Source of the DNA: Phycisphaerales bacterium UBA1845
Lineage (GTDB): Bacteria > Planctomycetota > Phycisphaerae > UBA1845
DNA: 11,749 bases
Assembly: GCA_002338715.1 (NCBI GenBank)
Contig: DDIR01000049.1
Span: 1-11,749 of the forward strand
Direction of reading: 5' to 3'
In this document: in pieces, positions 1 to 5,822 of the stretch
Position numbering within the stretch: position 1 is the first letter of the stretch
Layout: each line of letters begins with the position of its first letter
Notes under the pieces: model-generated
Told to the model about the DNA's origin: nothing
What the model saw: only the letters and a program-made list of their open reading frames with translations
Database searches by the model: none
Made by a program: the position numbers and the translations under genes

Positions 1-2
1 AT

Positions 3-797
3 GGTTTCATCCTGGCTTGGCCGCTGTTCGTCGCCAACGTCTTCACCGACAAGCCGATGTGGGGCTGGCTTATCATCGGATTTCTGCAAACGTTCGTGTT
101 GATCCCGCTGATCATCCGCCGCTGGGGCAAGGGTGCGTACTGCGGGTGGATCTGTTCGTGCGGCGCGCTGGCTGAGACGATGGGCGACGCCCACCGCCAC
201 AAGATGCCGCACGGTCCGAAGTGGAATCGCGTCAACATGGTGGGGCAGGTGGTGCTGCTGTTCGCGTTTCTGCTATTGGTGCTGCGGATCGTCGGATGGG
301 CGGCGCCGGGATCGTTTGCGAATTCGCTGTATGCCAACGTGTATAAGAAGATTCCGTATCTCAACTACACGTGGATTGTGGACGTGATGCTCGCGGGTGT
401 GATTGGGGTCGGCTGCTATTTCTGGTTCAGTGGCCGCGTGTGGTGTCGCTTCGCCTGCCCGCTCGCCGCGCTAATGCACATCTACACCCGCTTCACGCGC
501 TTCAGAATCTTCGCGGACAAGAAAAAGTGCATCTCCTGCAACGTCTGCACGTCGGTCTGCCACCAGGGCATCGACATCATGAACTTCGCCAACAAGGGCC
601 TCGGCATGCGCGACCCCCAATGCGTCCGCTGCTCAGCCTGCGTCCAAAGCTGCCCAACAGGCGTACTCACATTTGGCAGACTCGACGCAACGGATCAACC
701 CATTTACGACCGCATCGCCGCATCGCCAGTGCAAATGCACGAAAACCGAACGCAGCTCAGCCTTCCTATAATAGAACAGGCAATTCGGACAAAATGA
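3..797 (+). CDS. Membrane-bound 4Fe-4S polyferredoxin (NapH/NosR/CcoG-like), 5' partial
   Basis: Electron-transfer membrane protein, cut by the window start: the frame is open from base 3, so the Met at 57 is internal. Residues are counted from the first visible codon. Several hydrophobic segments are visible (about 20-38, 80-98 and 125-143). Cysteine clusters follow them: YCGWICSCG (C47, C51, C53) and CRFACP (C148, C152), the CxxxCP pattern typical of NapH/NosR/CcoG membrane proteins. The C-terminal half is a double-cluster ferredoxin domain with C176-x2-C-x2-C-x3-C186 and C207-x2-C-x2-C-x3-CP, enough ligands for two [4Fe-4S] clusters. The family passes electrons between the quinone pool and cytoplasmic or periplasmic redox partners. 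The missing N-terminus may carry other domains, so the partner is unknown. The protein ends about 50 residues after the last Fe-S motif. It is convergent with the thioredoxin-like gene at 978-1214. Confidence 0.85.
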   Translation, partial: GFILAWPLFVANVFTDKPMWGWLIIGFLQTFVLIPLIIRRWGKGAYCGWICSCGALAETMGDAHRHKMPHGPKWNRVNMVGQVVLLFAFLLLVLRIVGWAAPGSFANSLYANVYKKIPYLNYTWIVDVMLAGVIGVGCYFWFSGRVWCRFACPLAALMHIYTRFTRFRIFADKKKCISCNVCTSVCHQGIDIMNFANKGLGMRDPQCVRCSACVQSCPTGVLTFGRLDATDQPIYDRIAASPVQMHENRTQLSLPIIEQAIRTK

Positions 798-916
798 AAA
801 GCAAATCATCCAATTCTGTGAGGTTGGCAGGTCGTGACCCTTTTGGTTGTCGCAATTTCTAACGCCATAATCAATGACCCTTCTTCGTTGCACGGTTCAC
901 AACTGAATTCAGAACG

Positions 917-956
917 GACAGTCGCTGGCCCGAACCTCATGGGACCAGCGACTGTC
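917..956. terminator. Strong hairpin between convergent genes (terminator-like, no T-run)
   Basis: A perfect 12 bp inverted repeat (917-928 with 945-956; arm GACAGTCGCTGG) can extend inward through CCC/GGG. It lies 21 bp past the stop of the thioredoxin-like gene and about 120 bp past the stop of the polyferredoxin gene. Position between two convergent genes suggests a shared terminator. No T-run follows on either strand, so intrinsic termination is uncertain and a repeat element is the alternative. Confidence 0.45.
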
Positions 957-977
957 TATGGTTGAGGCGCGAGGCCC

Positions 978-1214
978 TTAGGCCTTCAATGCCGATATGT
1001 CTGCGCCATGATTGATGTGAAACACGGCACCGTCGAGGACGAGCGCGGGAACGGATTTGACGCCCACGGACTCCGCCTCGCCAAGCCGGCTACCATTTTC
1101 TCCCAGATGAACGAATTCGACGTTGTACTTTGCTGGATCAATTGACTTTGCGACTTGTTGCTCAGCTTCGACACAGACGGGGCATCCTGCATGATAGAAA
1201 ATTGCTTTTGACAT
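978..1214 (-). CDS. Small thioredoxin/glutaredoxin-like protein with CPVC active site
   Basis: Predicted cytoplasmic thiol-redox protein of 78 residues. The thioredoxin fold shows as a first strand (AIFYHAG), the redox pair C11-P-V-C14 at the start of helix 1, and the cis-proline motif SVPALV at P56 followed by a strand and a short C-terminal helix. It is shorter than classical thioredoxin (about 105 residues) and nearer to glutaredoxin size. Two start codons lie close together at 1220 and 1214; 1214 is chosen because AAGGAG sits about 7 bases upstream of it but almost touches the other. A longer frame to 1247 has no better start signal. The gene follows marR on the same strand but has its own promoter-like box and a palindrome (1299-1309) also found in the marR promoter, so it is probably a target of that regulator. 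The substrate is unknown. Confidence 0.85.
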   Translation of the reverse strand: MSKAIFYHAGCPVCVEAEQQVAKSIDPAKYNVEFVHLGENGSRLGEAESVGVKSVPALVLDGAVFHINHGADISALKA

Positions 1215-1290
1215 TTTCATTCTCCTTGGTGTCTCAAATGAGGCCATTCGTGTTTGCTGTTTGCCGCGGCCACTGACAAGAGCGTAAACG

Positions 1291-1309
1291 TTTATAAGTA
1301 GGACTCCTA
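1291..1309 (-). promoter_or_regulatory. Putative promoter -10 and MarR operator of the thioredoxin-like gene
   Basis: Read on the minus strand, a perfect 5-1-5 palindrome TAGGAGTCCTA (1309-1299) is followed two bases later by TATAAA (1296-1291), a good -10 box. No good -35 box is seen at 16-18 bp. Palindrome, distance and orientation match those in the marR promoter (2014-2024 and 2006-2011). Inferred: the operator for the MarR protein encoded next door. Confidence 0.6.
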
Positions 1310-1333
1310 ATTGTTTGGGCGGGCAAAAATTTT

Positions 1334-1996
1334 TTATTCGCTCGAATGACAGGCCGCAAACGATTCCCAGTTTTGTGCGGCCAGATGCTCGTCGGCGGCT
1401 TCATGGTCCGGGCAGTCGGAACGCAATGTCCGATCGCCAAACGCGAGATCAACCAAAGCGCAGTGGTGTGGTCGATTGGAATCTTTATGCGCATTGGGAC
1501 GAAAGTATCGACAGGTCACACACATTCTGCCCACAGGAATTCTCCCGGATACCTGGAGCTCCCGAACCATTCGCAACATGGTTCGATAAAGCTGGATTTG
1601 TTCGGATTCCGGAAGGCAGGAAAGGATGGTCTGCATGGCTCCGCCAACTGAATCGAGCTGTTTGATGAGCTTCTTGCCTGCTGGGGTCAATTGTATGGCG
1701 ACCGCGCGAGCGTCATCCTTCGCCTTGGACTTTCGTACATATCCTTTTTCAACCAGCGTCGCGACGGAATCGCTCACCGTTGGTGAAGATACTGCCAGTT
1801 CGCTGGCAATTTCACTCAGTCTTGGGGCCGCTGCTCGCTCGCTGAGCAGAATCAAGATTTGCCCCTGCGTCGGCTTAAGCCCACCCTGCCCAAACGATTC
1901 CCAGCTATCCGCGCGCATGGCCACCTGCACACGATTCAACGCGTGGCCCAGTTTCTGCGAGAGCGGAAGATCTGCCTTTTCCAGTGCATTTGCCAT
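1334..1996 (-). CDS. MarR-family regulator with cysteine-rich, HiPIP-like C-terminal tail
   Basis: DNA-binding regulator of 220 residues. Residues 11-145 form a MarR winged helix: LKPTQGQILILLSE, the recognition helix region LAVSSPTVSDSVATLVEKGYV (about 67-87), the wing with KSKAKDDARAVAIQLT, then the C-terminal dimer helices. MarR proteins are usually about 140-160 residues; here about 65 more follow. This tail holds C159-x2-C162-x16-C179-x15-C195 plus H170, H177, H178 and H198, which suggests a bound metal or Fe-S cluster. The start at 1996 is chosen because a consensus promoter lies directly upstream; an upstream extension to 2077 would run through that promoter. There is no Shine-Dalgarno sequence, and the predicted transcript starts about 3 bases before the ATG. 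The gene lies between a DUF3565 gene and a thioredoxin-like gene. Autoregulation is inferred from the palindrome within the promoter. The ligand is unknown. Confidence 0.9.
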   Translation of the reverse strand: MANALEKADLPLSQKLGHALNRVQVAMRADSWESFGQGGLKPTQGQILILLSERAAAPRLSEIASELAVSSPTVSDSVATLVEKGYVRKSKAKDDARAVAIQLTPAGKKLIKQLDSVGGAMQTILSCLPESEQIQLYRTMLRMVRELQVSGRIPVGRMCVTCRYFRPNAHKDSNRPHHCALVDLAFGDRTLRSDCPDHEAADEHLAAQNWESFAACHSSE

Positions 1997-2005
1997 GGTA
2001 CCGTT

Positions 2006-2034
2006 ATTATACTTCGGAGTCCTATCGAAGTCAA
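2006..2034 (-). promoter_or_regulatory. marR promoter with operator in the spacer
   Basis: On the minus strand TTGACT (2034-2029) is separated by exactly 17 bp from TATAAT (2011-2006), a near-perfect sigma-70-type promoter. The spacer holds TAGGACTCCGA (2024-2014), a one-mismatch copy of the TAGGA-N-TCCTA palindrome near the thioredoxin-like gene, two bases from the -10 box in both cases. A repressor bound here would block RNA polymerase. The -35 box overlaps the stop codon of the upstream DUF3565 gene (2033-2031). Confidence 0.8.
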
Positions 2035-2255
2035 GCAGGTGTCTCAGCCGGGCGGCTATCCCGCGGGGCATGATCATCGCACTTTAGACAGTCGAGCAAT
2101 TGGCCGAGCATTCGCGTGCGCCCTTCGAATGTCGTGACCCACTCACGAACCACCCACGGTGGACCATGGCGTACATGTTCATTGTGCCCGCAGGCGAGTT
2201 GGGCGACCCAGTGCCCCTCATCATCCTGATGATATCCGACAATCGGATGCTTCAT
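2031..2255 (-). CDS. DUF3565-family small protein
   Basis: 74-residue protein recognised from its motifs: an N-terminal [17 protein letters not shown] segment, then [11 protein letters not shown] (C22, H24, H27, H30), PPWVVREWV and a closing C56-x2-C59. This matches the DUF3565 family, whose function is not known. The Cys and His residues suggest a small zinc-type site, which is an inference. The start at 2255 overlaps the stop of the upstream Rrf2-type gene as ATGA, so the two are very probably co-transcribed and translationally coupled. A longer frame to 2411 runs antisense-like through the regulator gene and is rejected. Its place behind an NsrR-like regulator opposite a flavohemoglobin suggests a role in nitrosative or redox stress, but nothing in the sequence shows what it does. 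Confidence 0.85.
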   Translation of the reverse strand: MKHPIVGYHQDDEGHWVAQLACGHNEHVRHGPPWVVREWVTTFEGRTRMLGQLLDCLKCDDHAPRDSRPAETPA

Positions 2256-2677
2256 GGAGAAATTTCGCGTAAGGGCACGATGGGATTGGTGGATTCCAGG
2301 AGTTGGCGGATCGTTACGGCCGCAAACGCAGACTCTGTTGCGGCAAAAGCTTGGTCGAGTTCCGCATGCAGCGGGCACAGTGCCGTGTGCGATTTTAGTC
2401 CAAGTGGGCATGCGGTGATGCGTTCCAGCGGCGCGACCGCATTGATGACATCCAGAATCGTCACTTTGTCAGTGGGCCTCGCCAGGGCGTAGCCACCTCC
2501 TGGTCCGCTGCGGGACGCAAGCAACCCAGACGTCGCCAAGTCTTGCAAGACGCGCGTCAAATAGCGGCGCGGCACCTTTGTCCTTTCCGCGAGCAGGTCT
2601 GCCGGCAAGGGGGTCTGCGTGTCGGCGGCCAAACAGGTCACGGCTCGCAGCGCGTATTCGGCTGTTTTCGAAATCAT
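2252..2677 (-). CDS. nsrR: Rrf2-family transcriptional regulator, NsrR-like
   Basis: 141-residue Rrf2 winged-helix regulator. It starts with [12 protein letters not shown], the usual family N-terminus, and continues through [20 protein letters not shown] (recognition helix region, about 29-47) and the wing [14 protein letters not shown] (55-68). The start at 2677 has GGAAAG 4-5 bases upstream; an extension to 2707 is rejected for that reason. Rrf2 members NsrR and IscR bind Fe-S clusters through three cysteines in a C-terminal loop. Here the loop is [16 protein letters not shown] with only C90 and C101, plus H97 and H104; the middle cysteine position is S96. The name rests mostly on its divergent position next to hmp, the classic NsrR target. 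Another Rrf2 type sensing redox state through a [2Fe-2S] cluster is possible. It is followed, with a 4-base overlap, by the DUF3565 gene. Confidence 0.85.
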   Translation of the reverse strand: MISKTAEYALRAVTCLAADTQTPLPADLLAERTKVPRRYLTRVLQDLATSGLLASRSGPGGGYALARPTDKVTILDVINAVAPLERITACPLGLKSHTALCPLHAELDQAFAATESAFAAVTIRQLLESTNPIVPLREISP

Positions 2678-2706
2678 GGTTCTTTCCGTGAATAAGCTTT
2701 GCTCCA

Positions 2707-2745
2707 ATTCTACACCTTGACGAGCAGATTTGTATTCTATACCTT
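2707..2745. promoter_or_regulatory. Divergent nsrR/hmp control region with two 12 bp direct repeats
   Basis: ATTCTACACCTT (2707-2718) and ATTCTATACCTT (2734-2745) differ in one base and start 27 bp apart. Repeat 1 holds a minus-strand -10-like TAGAAT (2712-2707) for the regulator gene. TTGACG (2717-2722) with TATACC (2738-2743) gives a possible hmp promoter, but the 15 bp spacer is short. GTAT-TCT-ATAC inside 2732-2742 is a small perfect palindrome. A regulator binding here would control both genes. The match to published NsrR sites is only loose. Confidence 0.5.
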
Positions 2746-2768
2746 CGAGTGATTAATTGTTTTCGTTC

Positions 2769-2785
2769 GCTGCCTTGAAGGCAGC
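2769..2785 (+). repeat. 17 bp perfect palindrome in the hmp leader
   Basis: GCTGCCTT-G-AAGGCAGC is a perfect 8-1-8 inverted repeat ending 25 bases before the hmp start codon. As RNA it would form a 6 bp stem with a TTGAA loop just ahead of the ribosome binding site (AGGA, 2801-2804). It could be an operator or a leader hairpin; the sequence does not decide. Confidence 0.55.
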
Positions 2786-2810
2786 AACCACCAATCACAC
2801 AGGAATACGC

Positions 2811-4064
2811 ATGCTCAGCGAGAAAACGATCCAGATCGTCAAGGACATCACCGCGGTTGTGGCTGCCAACGCGGAAACCATCACGCGTCGGTTTTACGAA
2901 CGAATGTTTCAGGGCAACCCAGAGGTGAAGGCATTCTTCAATCAGGCCCATCAGCATTCCGGCGGCCAGCAAAAGGCTTTGGCAGGAGCAATCTGCGCGT
3001 ACTTCACCCATATCGATCGCCCGGCCGTGCTAATGCCCGCCGTCGAATTGATCGCTCACAAGCACTGCTCGCTTGGCATCAAGGCTGAGCATTACCCGAT
3101 CGTCGGCAAACACCTTCTCGATGCGATCAAGGACGTCCTGGGCGATGCGGCAACCGACGAAATTATTGGCGCGGTGGCCGAAGCCTACGGGTTTCTTGCG
3201 GACATTTTCATTGGGCGTGAAGGAAAGATTTATGAAGAACAACGATCCATGCCGGGCGGTTGGAATGGTTACCGCACCTTCGTGGTCGACCGGAAAGTGC
3301 CGGAAAACGAAGTGGTCACATCGTTTTACCTGAAGCCCGACGATGAAGAACCGTTGCCGCCATTCAAGCCTGGGCAATATATCACCGTTCAGTTTGACCA
3401 TCCGAACACACCGACGTCGCCGCGAAACTACAGCTTGTCAGATCGCACGGGTGAGCAGCACTACCGCATTAGCGTCAAGCGCGAGGGACGACTCGTACAC
3501 GATGCCCCGGACGGTTTAATCTCCACGCACCTCCACGACGAAATCGAAGTGGGACATCGCATTAAAGTTGGCCCGCCATGCGGCGAATTCACGATGGATC
3601 CAGAGGAATCCATCAACAAACCCATTGTATTTATTGCGGGTGGCATCGGTATTACGCCATTGCTGTCGATGGCCAAATCAAAAGTTCACGCGGACCCTAG
3701 GGCGTCGATCTGCTTGATTCAAGCCGCCCGGAACAGCAAAGCGCACACGTTTGCAAATGAGATTCGCGACCTTGCGCGGGTCGCCGCGAACATGCAGGTG
3801 CGAGTGCTTTACGATACACCTTGTCCCGGTGACGTGGCTGACGGCATGTGCGATGATACCGGGTTCGTGACGACCGAGTATTTGTGTAAATGGACGCCAT
3901 ATACCGATGCAGAGTTCTATTTCTGCGGTCCACCACCATTCATGACACAAATCCGCGCAAGCTTGCGAGAACTCGGCGTAGACGATTCCCGTATTCGGTA
4001 TGAGTTTTTCGGACCGCTGCAGGAACTTGAGCAGGAATCGGTTGCTGCACCCATCTCGATATGA
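2811..4064 (+). CDS. hmp: Flavohemoglobin (nitric oxide dioxygenase)
   Basis: 417-residue cytoplasmic enzyme that turns NO and O2 into nitrate using NAD(P)H. All three domains are complete. The globin (1-145) has distal Y29, the [15 protein letters not shown] stretch, proximal H85 in [10 protein letters not shown]95 and E137, in the same numbering as E. coli Hmp. The FAD domain (about 152-262) has RNYSLSD at 205-211. The NAD domain has [11 protein letters not shown] (277-287), FCGPPPFM (371-378) and the YEFFGP closing motif (397-402). The length is normal for the family (about 400). ATG at 2811 is chosen for the match to family N-termini ([11 protein letters not shown]) and the AGGA 6 bases upstream; an in-frame TTG at 2757 is rejected. 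It is transcribed divergently from the NsrR-like regulator, the usual arrangement for NO-induced hmp. No key residue is missing. Confidence 0.97.
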   Translation: MLSEKTIQIVKDITAVVAANAETITRRFYERMFQGNPEVKAFFNQAHQHSGGQQKALAGAICAYFTHIDRPAVLMPAVELIAHKHCSLGIKAEHYPIVGKHLLDAIKDVLGDAATDEIIGAVAEAYGFLADIFIGREGKIYEEQRSMPGGWNGYRTFVVDRKVPENEVVTSFYLKPDDEEPLPPFKPGQYITVQFDHPNTPTSPRNYSLSDRTGEQHYRISVKREGRLVHDAPDGLISTHLHDEIEVGHRIKVGPPCGEFTMDPEESINKPIVFIAGGIGITPLLSMAKSKVHADPRASICLIQAARNSKAHTFANEIRDLARVAANMQVRVLYDTPCPGDVADGMCDDTGFVTTEYLCKWTPYTDAEFYFCGPPPFMTQIRASLRELGVDDSRIRYEFFGPLQELEQESVAAPISI

Positions 4065-4084
4065 TTGCGGGAATGGCTGAGTGC

Positions 4085-4125
4085 GGCGTTTAAGTCGAAA
4101 ACGCCATTGATCCAGTGCGATCAAT
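4085..4125. terminator. Two tandem small hairpins between hmp and the lipoprotein gene
   Basis: GGCGTTT/AAACGCC (4085-4091 with 4099-4105) and ATTGATC/GATCAAT (4106-4112 with 4119-4125) form two perfect 7 bp stems in the short gap between convergent genes. Neither has a T-run, so a terminator role is likely from position only. Confidence 0.35.
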
Positions 4126-4141
4126 TCCGCCGCACCGGATT

Positions 4142-4561
4142 TCACATCGGTGTTGGCGTAAAGTTGCCTACCAGCGAAAGCGAAATCGGCGACAGCCTCG
4201 CACGAAACACGCCGCCTCGGACGGCTGGGTCTTTGTTCATGACAGCTTCGGCTGTTTCGCGATCTTTGGCTTTGAGGATGACGATGCCGGTGTAGGGTGG
4301 GTCGGTGGATGGGCCGGCCAATAGGACGGTGCCTTCGCCTGTTAGCTTCTTGAGGTATTCAAAGTGAGCGCCGACTTTGCGGGCTTCGTCGGGTGTGGGT
4401 TCGGTGATGAAGCCTTCGCGGACCGGATGGATGTAATAGATGTAGTGCGGGTCCGGTGGCGGGGCGGTTTGTGCTTCCGTGTCCACTTTGGTCTGCGAGC
4501 AGCCGGTGAGTGTCGCGGCGATGATGAGGCACGTGAGCAGGGCGTTAAAACGATTCTTCAC
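4142..4561 (-). CDS. Putative lipoprotein with YciI-like (YCII) domain
   Basis: 139-residue exported protein. A signal peptide (basic MKNRFN, then hydrophobic 7-19) ends in the lipobox LTG-C21, so it is probably lipid-anchored with Ser at +2. After a proline-rich linker, residues 40-132 resemble a YCII domain: IYYIHPVREGF, H66 in GAHFEYLKKL, LLAGPSTDPPYTGIVILKA, then the MNKDPAV motif with D111. The His and Asp are the pair considered active-site-like in YciI proteins. YciI proteins are normally small and cytoplasmic, so a lipoprotein version is unusual; the substrate is unknown. The start is GTG at 4561 with GGAG about 9 bases upstream. The gene lies downstream of kdsA on the same strand but is separated by a palindromic repeat, so an operon is doubtful. 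Confidence 0.8.
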   Translation of the reverse strand: MKNRFNALLTCLIIAATLTGCSQTKVDTEAQTAPPPDPHYIYYIHPVREGFITEPTPDEARKVGAHFEYLKKLTGEGTVLLAGPSTDPPYTGIVILKAKDRETAEAVMNKDPAVRGGVFRARLSPISLSLVGNFTPTPM

Positions 4562-4594
4562 GGTAAATGCTCCGATGGAATGCGTGGACGAATT

Positions 4595-4669
4595 GTAGGG
4601 TGCGGTTTACCGCACCTTTTATTGATTGCGCATCGTTTTGATTAGCAGGTGCGGCGAGCCGCACCCTAC
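4595..4669. repeat. 75 bp REP/BIME-like element of two palindromes
   Basis: Two perfect 8-2-8 palindromes, GGTGCGGT-TT-ACCGCACC (4599-4616) and GGTGCGGC-GA-GCCGCACC (4648-4665), are arranged head to head. The outer ends GTAGGGTGCGG (4595-4605) and CCGCACCCTAC (4659-4669) form an 11 bp inverted repeat around the whole element. The unit looks like a dispersed intergenic repeat. The first palindrome is followed by TTTT on the plus strand, but no plus-strand gene ends here. Confidence 0.8.
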
Positions 4670-4685
4670 GCGAGTGACGATAGCT

Positions 4686-5504
4686 CTACGGCAATGCTTC
4701 GCGCAGGCGGCAGCAGTCTTGCAATAGTGATTCGAACAAGTCCAGCGGCAATTGGGTGGCCGCGTCGCTCATCGCCGAATCCGGATCGTCGTGAACTTCC
4801 AAAAACAGCGCATCAGCCCCAGCCGCAATGGCCGACAGCGCCAGCGTCTTGATGAACTGCCGGTTGCCGCCCGTCTTGTCGCCGCCGGCGCCGGGGTGCT
4901 GGCAACTGTGCGTCGCGTCGAAAACCGTCGGCGCGATTTGCTTGAGCAGCGGGATAGCGGTCATGTCGTTGACCAGCCGCCCATATCCAAAAAAAGTGCC
5001 ACGTTCTGTCAGCAACGCATTGTCGTTTCCGGTGGCTTGAATCTTCTTGATCGCCGGACCCATCTGCTCGGGGGCCATGAACTGCCCCTTCTTCACGTTG
5101 ACGCATCGACCGGTGTTAGCCGCTGCGACCAGCAGGTCGGTTTGTCTGCACAAAAACGCGGGGATCTGCATGCAGTCGATCACCGGAGCGAGGGGAGCCA
5201 CCTGATCGGGCAGGTGGATGTCGGTGGTGACGGGCAGGCCCATCTCCCGACCGATCGCCGCGAAGATATCGATGGCCTTCTCCAACCCCGGTCCGCGATA
5301 CGCGTTCGCGCTGGTTCGGTTGGCTTTGTCGAAACTGGCTTTGAACACCAGCGGCACATCAAGCCGCCGACAGATCGGGGCGATGGCGTCGGCCATCTTG
5401 AGTGTATGGTCGCGCGATTCAATCACGCACGGTCCGGCGATGATCGCCAGCGGTTGACCGGCACCGATTTTGACTTTGTCGATTTGAGCGCACTTAATCG
5501 CCAA
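4686..5504 (-). CDS. kdsA: 3-deoxy-D-manno-octulosonate 8-phosphate synthase (KDO8P synthase)
   Basis: 272-residue TIM-barrel aldolase joining arabinose 5-phosphate and phosphoenolpyruvate to KDO 8-phosphate, the first committed sugar step of LPS inner core and lipid A assembly. Motifs in order: IAGPCVIES (22-30), VFKASFDKANRTS (53-65), LLTERGTFFGYGRLVNDM (164-181), FDATHS (195-200), GGDKTGGNR (207-215) and LEVHDDPDSAMSD (235-247). C26, H199, E236 and D247 match the metal ligands of metal-dependent enzymes such as that of Aquifex, with almost the same spacing; metal-independent ones have Asn in place of the Cys. The start is TTG at 5504 with GAGAGG about 8 bases upstream; no ATG fits. The length is normal. 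No other KDO or LPS gene is in view, so it is not in an LPS cluster here. It implies an LPS-type outer membrane. Confidence 0.97.
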   Translation of the reverse strand: MAIKCAQIDKVKIGAGQPLAIIAGPCVIESRDHTLKMADAIAPICRRLDVPLVFKASFDKANRTSANAYRGPGLEKAIDIFAAIGREMGLPVTTDIHLPDQVAPLAPVIDCMQIPAFLCRQTDLLVAAANTGRCVNVKKGQFMAPEQMGPAIKKIQATGNDNALLTERGTFFGYGRLVNDMTAIPLLKQIAPTVFDATHSCQHPGAGGDKTGGNRQFIKTLALSAIAAGADALFLEVHDDPDSAMSDAATQLPLDLFESLLQDCCRLREALP

Positions 5505-5744
5505 GGCACTAGCCTCTCAGTTGAATTCGAATGGGTTCACACACCAGCTCACGCGCGGACCGACCACCGCCAGGGGGCGAGCAACCGTCTGCGGGCCTAC
5601 ACCCGGGCGACGGTATAACGGTTGGGGGTTGGCGTCAATCGATGGGTTGCGGACGGGTTTGGGCATTCCGCTACCCCTTCAAAGGCCGATCCCGCAAGCC
5701 GCCAATGATGCGAAAATCGCATTTTCAAAATACCGAACATTTCC
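5505..5744. other. Non-coding stretch between divergent kdsA and dinB
   Basis: The gap between the kdsA and dinB starts is 318 bases. Open frames here on both strands have no recognisable family motif and run as shadows into the neighbouring genes. No clear kdsA promoter was found. Apart from the dinB promoter at its right end, nothing could be assigned; no LexA-type box was recognised. Confidence 0.6.
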
Positions 5745-5773
5745 CTTACAAATGCCGATGGGTGGTGTATAAT
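5745..5773 (+). promoter_or_regulatory. Putative dinB promoter
   Basis: CTTACA (5745-5750) and TATAAT (5768-5773) are 17 bp apart, giving a good -10 and moderate -35 box. Transcription would start near 5780, leaving a leader of about 43 bases with GGAGG (5811-5815) before the chosen dinB start. A frame-open ATG at 5772 lies inside the -10 box and so cannot be the start from this promoter. Confidence 0.65.
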
Positions 5774-5822
5774 GATCCGTGGAGATCGAGGATTCGAGCA
5801 AGTCAACGGCGGAGGCGGACCC

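Noticed and set aside
57..797. Start of the polyferredoxin at 57
   Set aside because: The frame is open upstream to base 3 with a hydrophobic membrane-like sequence, so this Met is internal.
1315..2087. Plus-strand frames across marR
   Set aside because: These are antisense to a clear MarR gene and have no start signal or domain.
2031..2411. N-terminally longer DUF3565 frame
   Set aside because: The extra 52 residues overlap the Rrf2 gene in another frame; the family N-terminus [10 protein letters not shown] begins at 2255 with an ATGA overlap.
4752..5618. Long plus-strand open frame of 288 codons
   Set aside because: It is antisense to kdsA, whose motifs are unmistakable; the translation has no family-like pattern.
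5505..5822. SOS (LexA) box before dinB
   Set aside because: Only GAAC-like fragments were seen; no full palindrome of a known LexA type.
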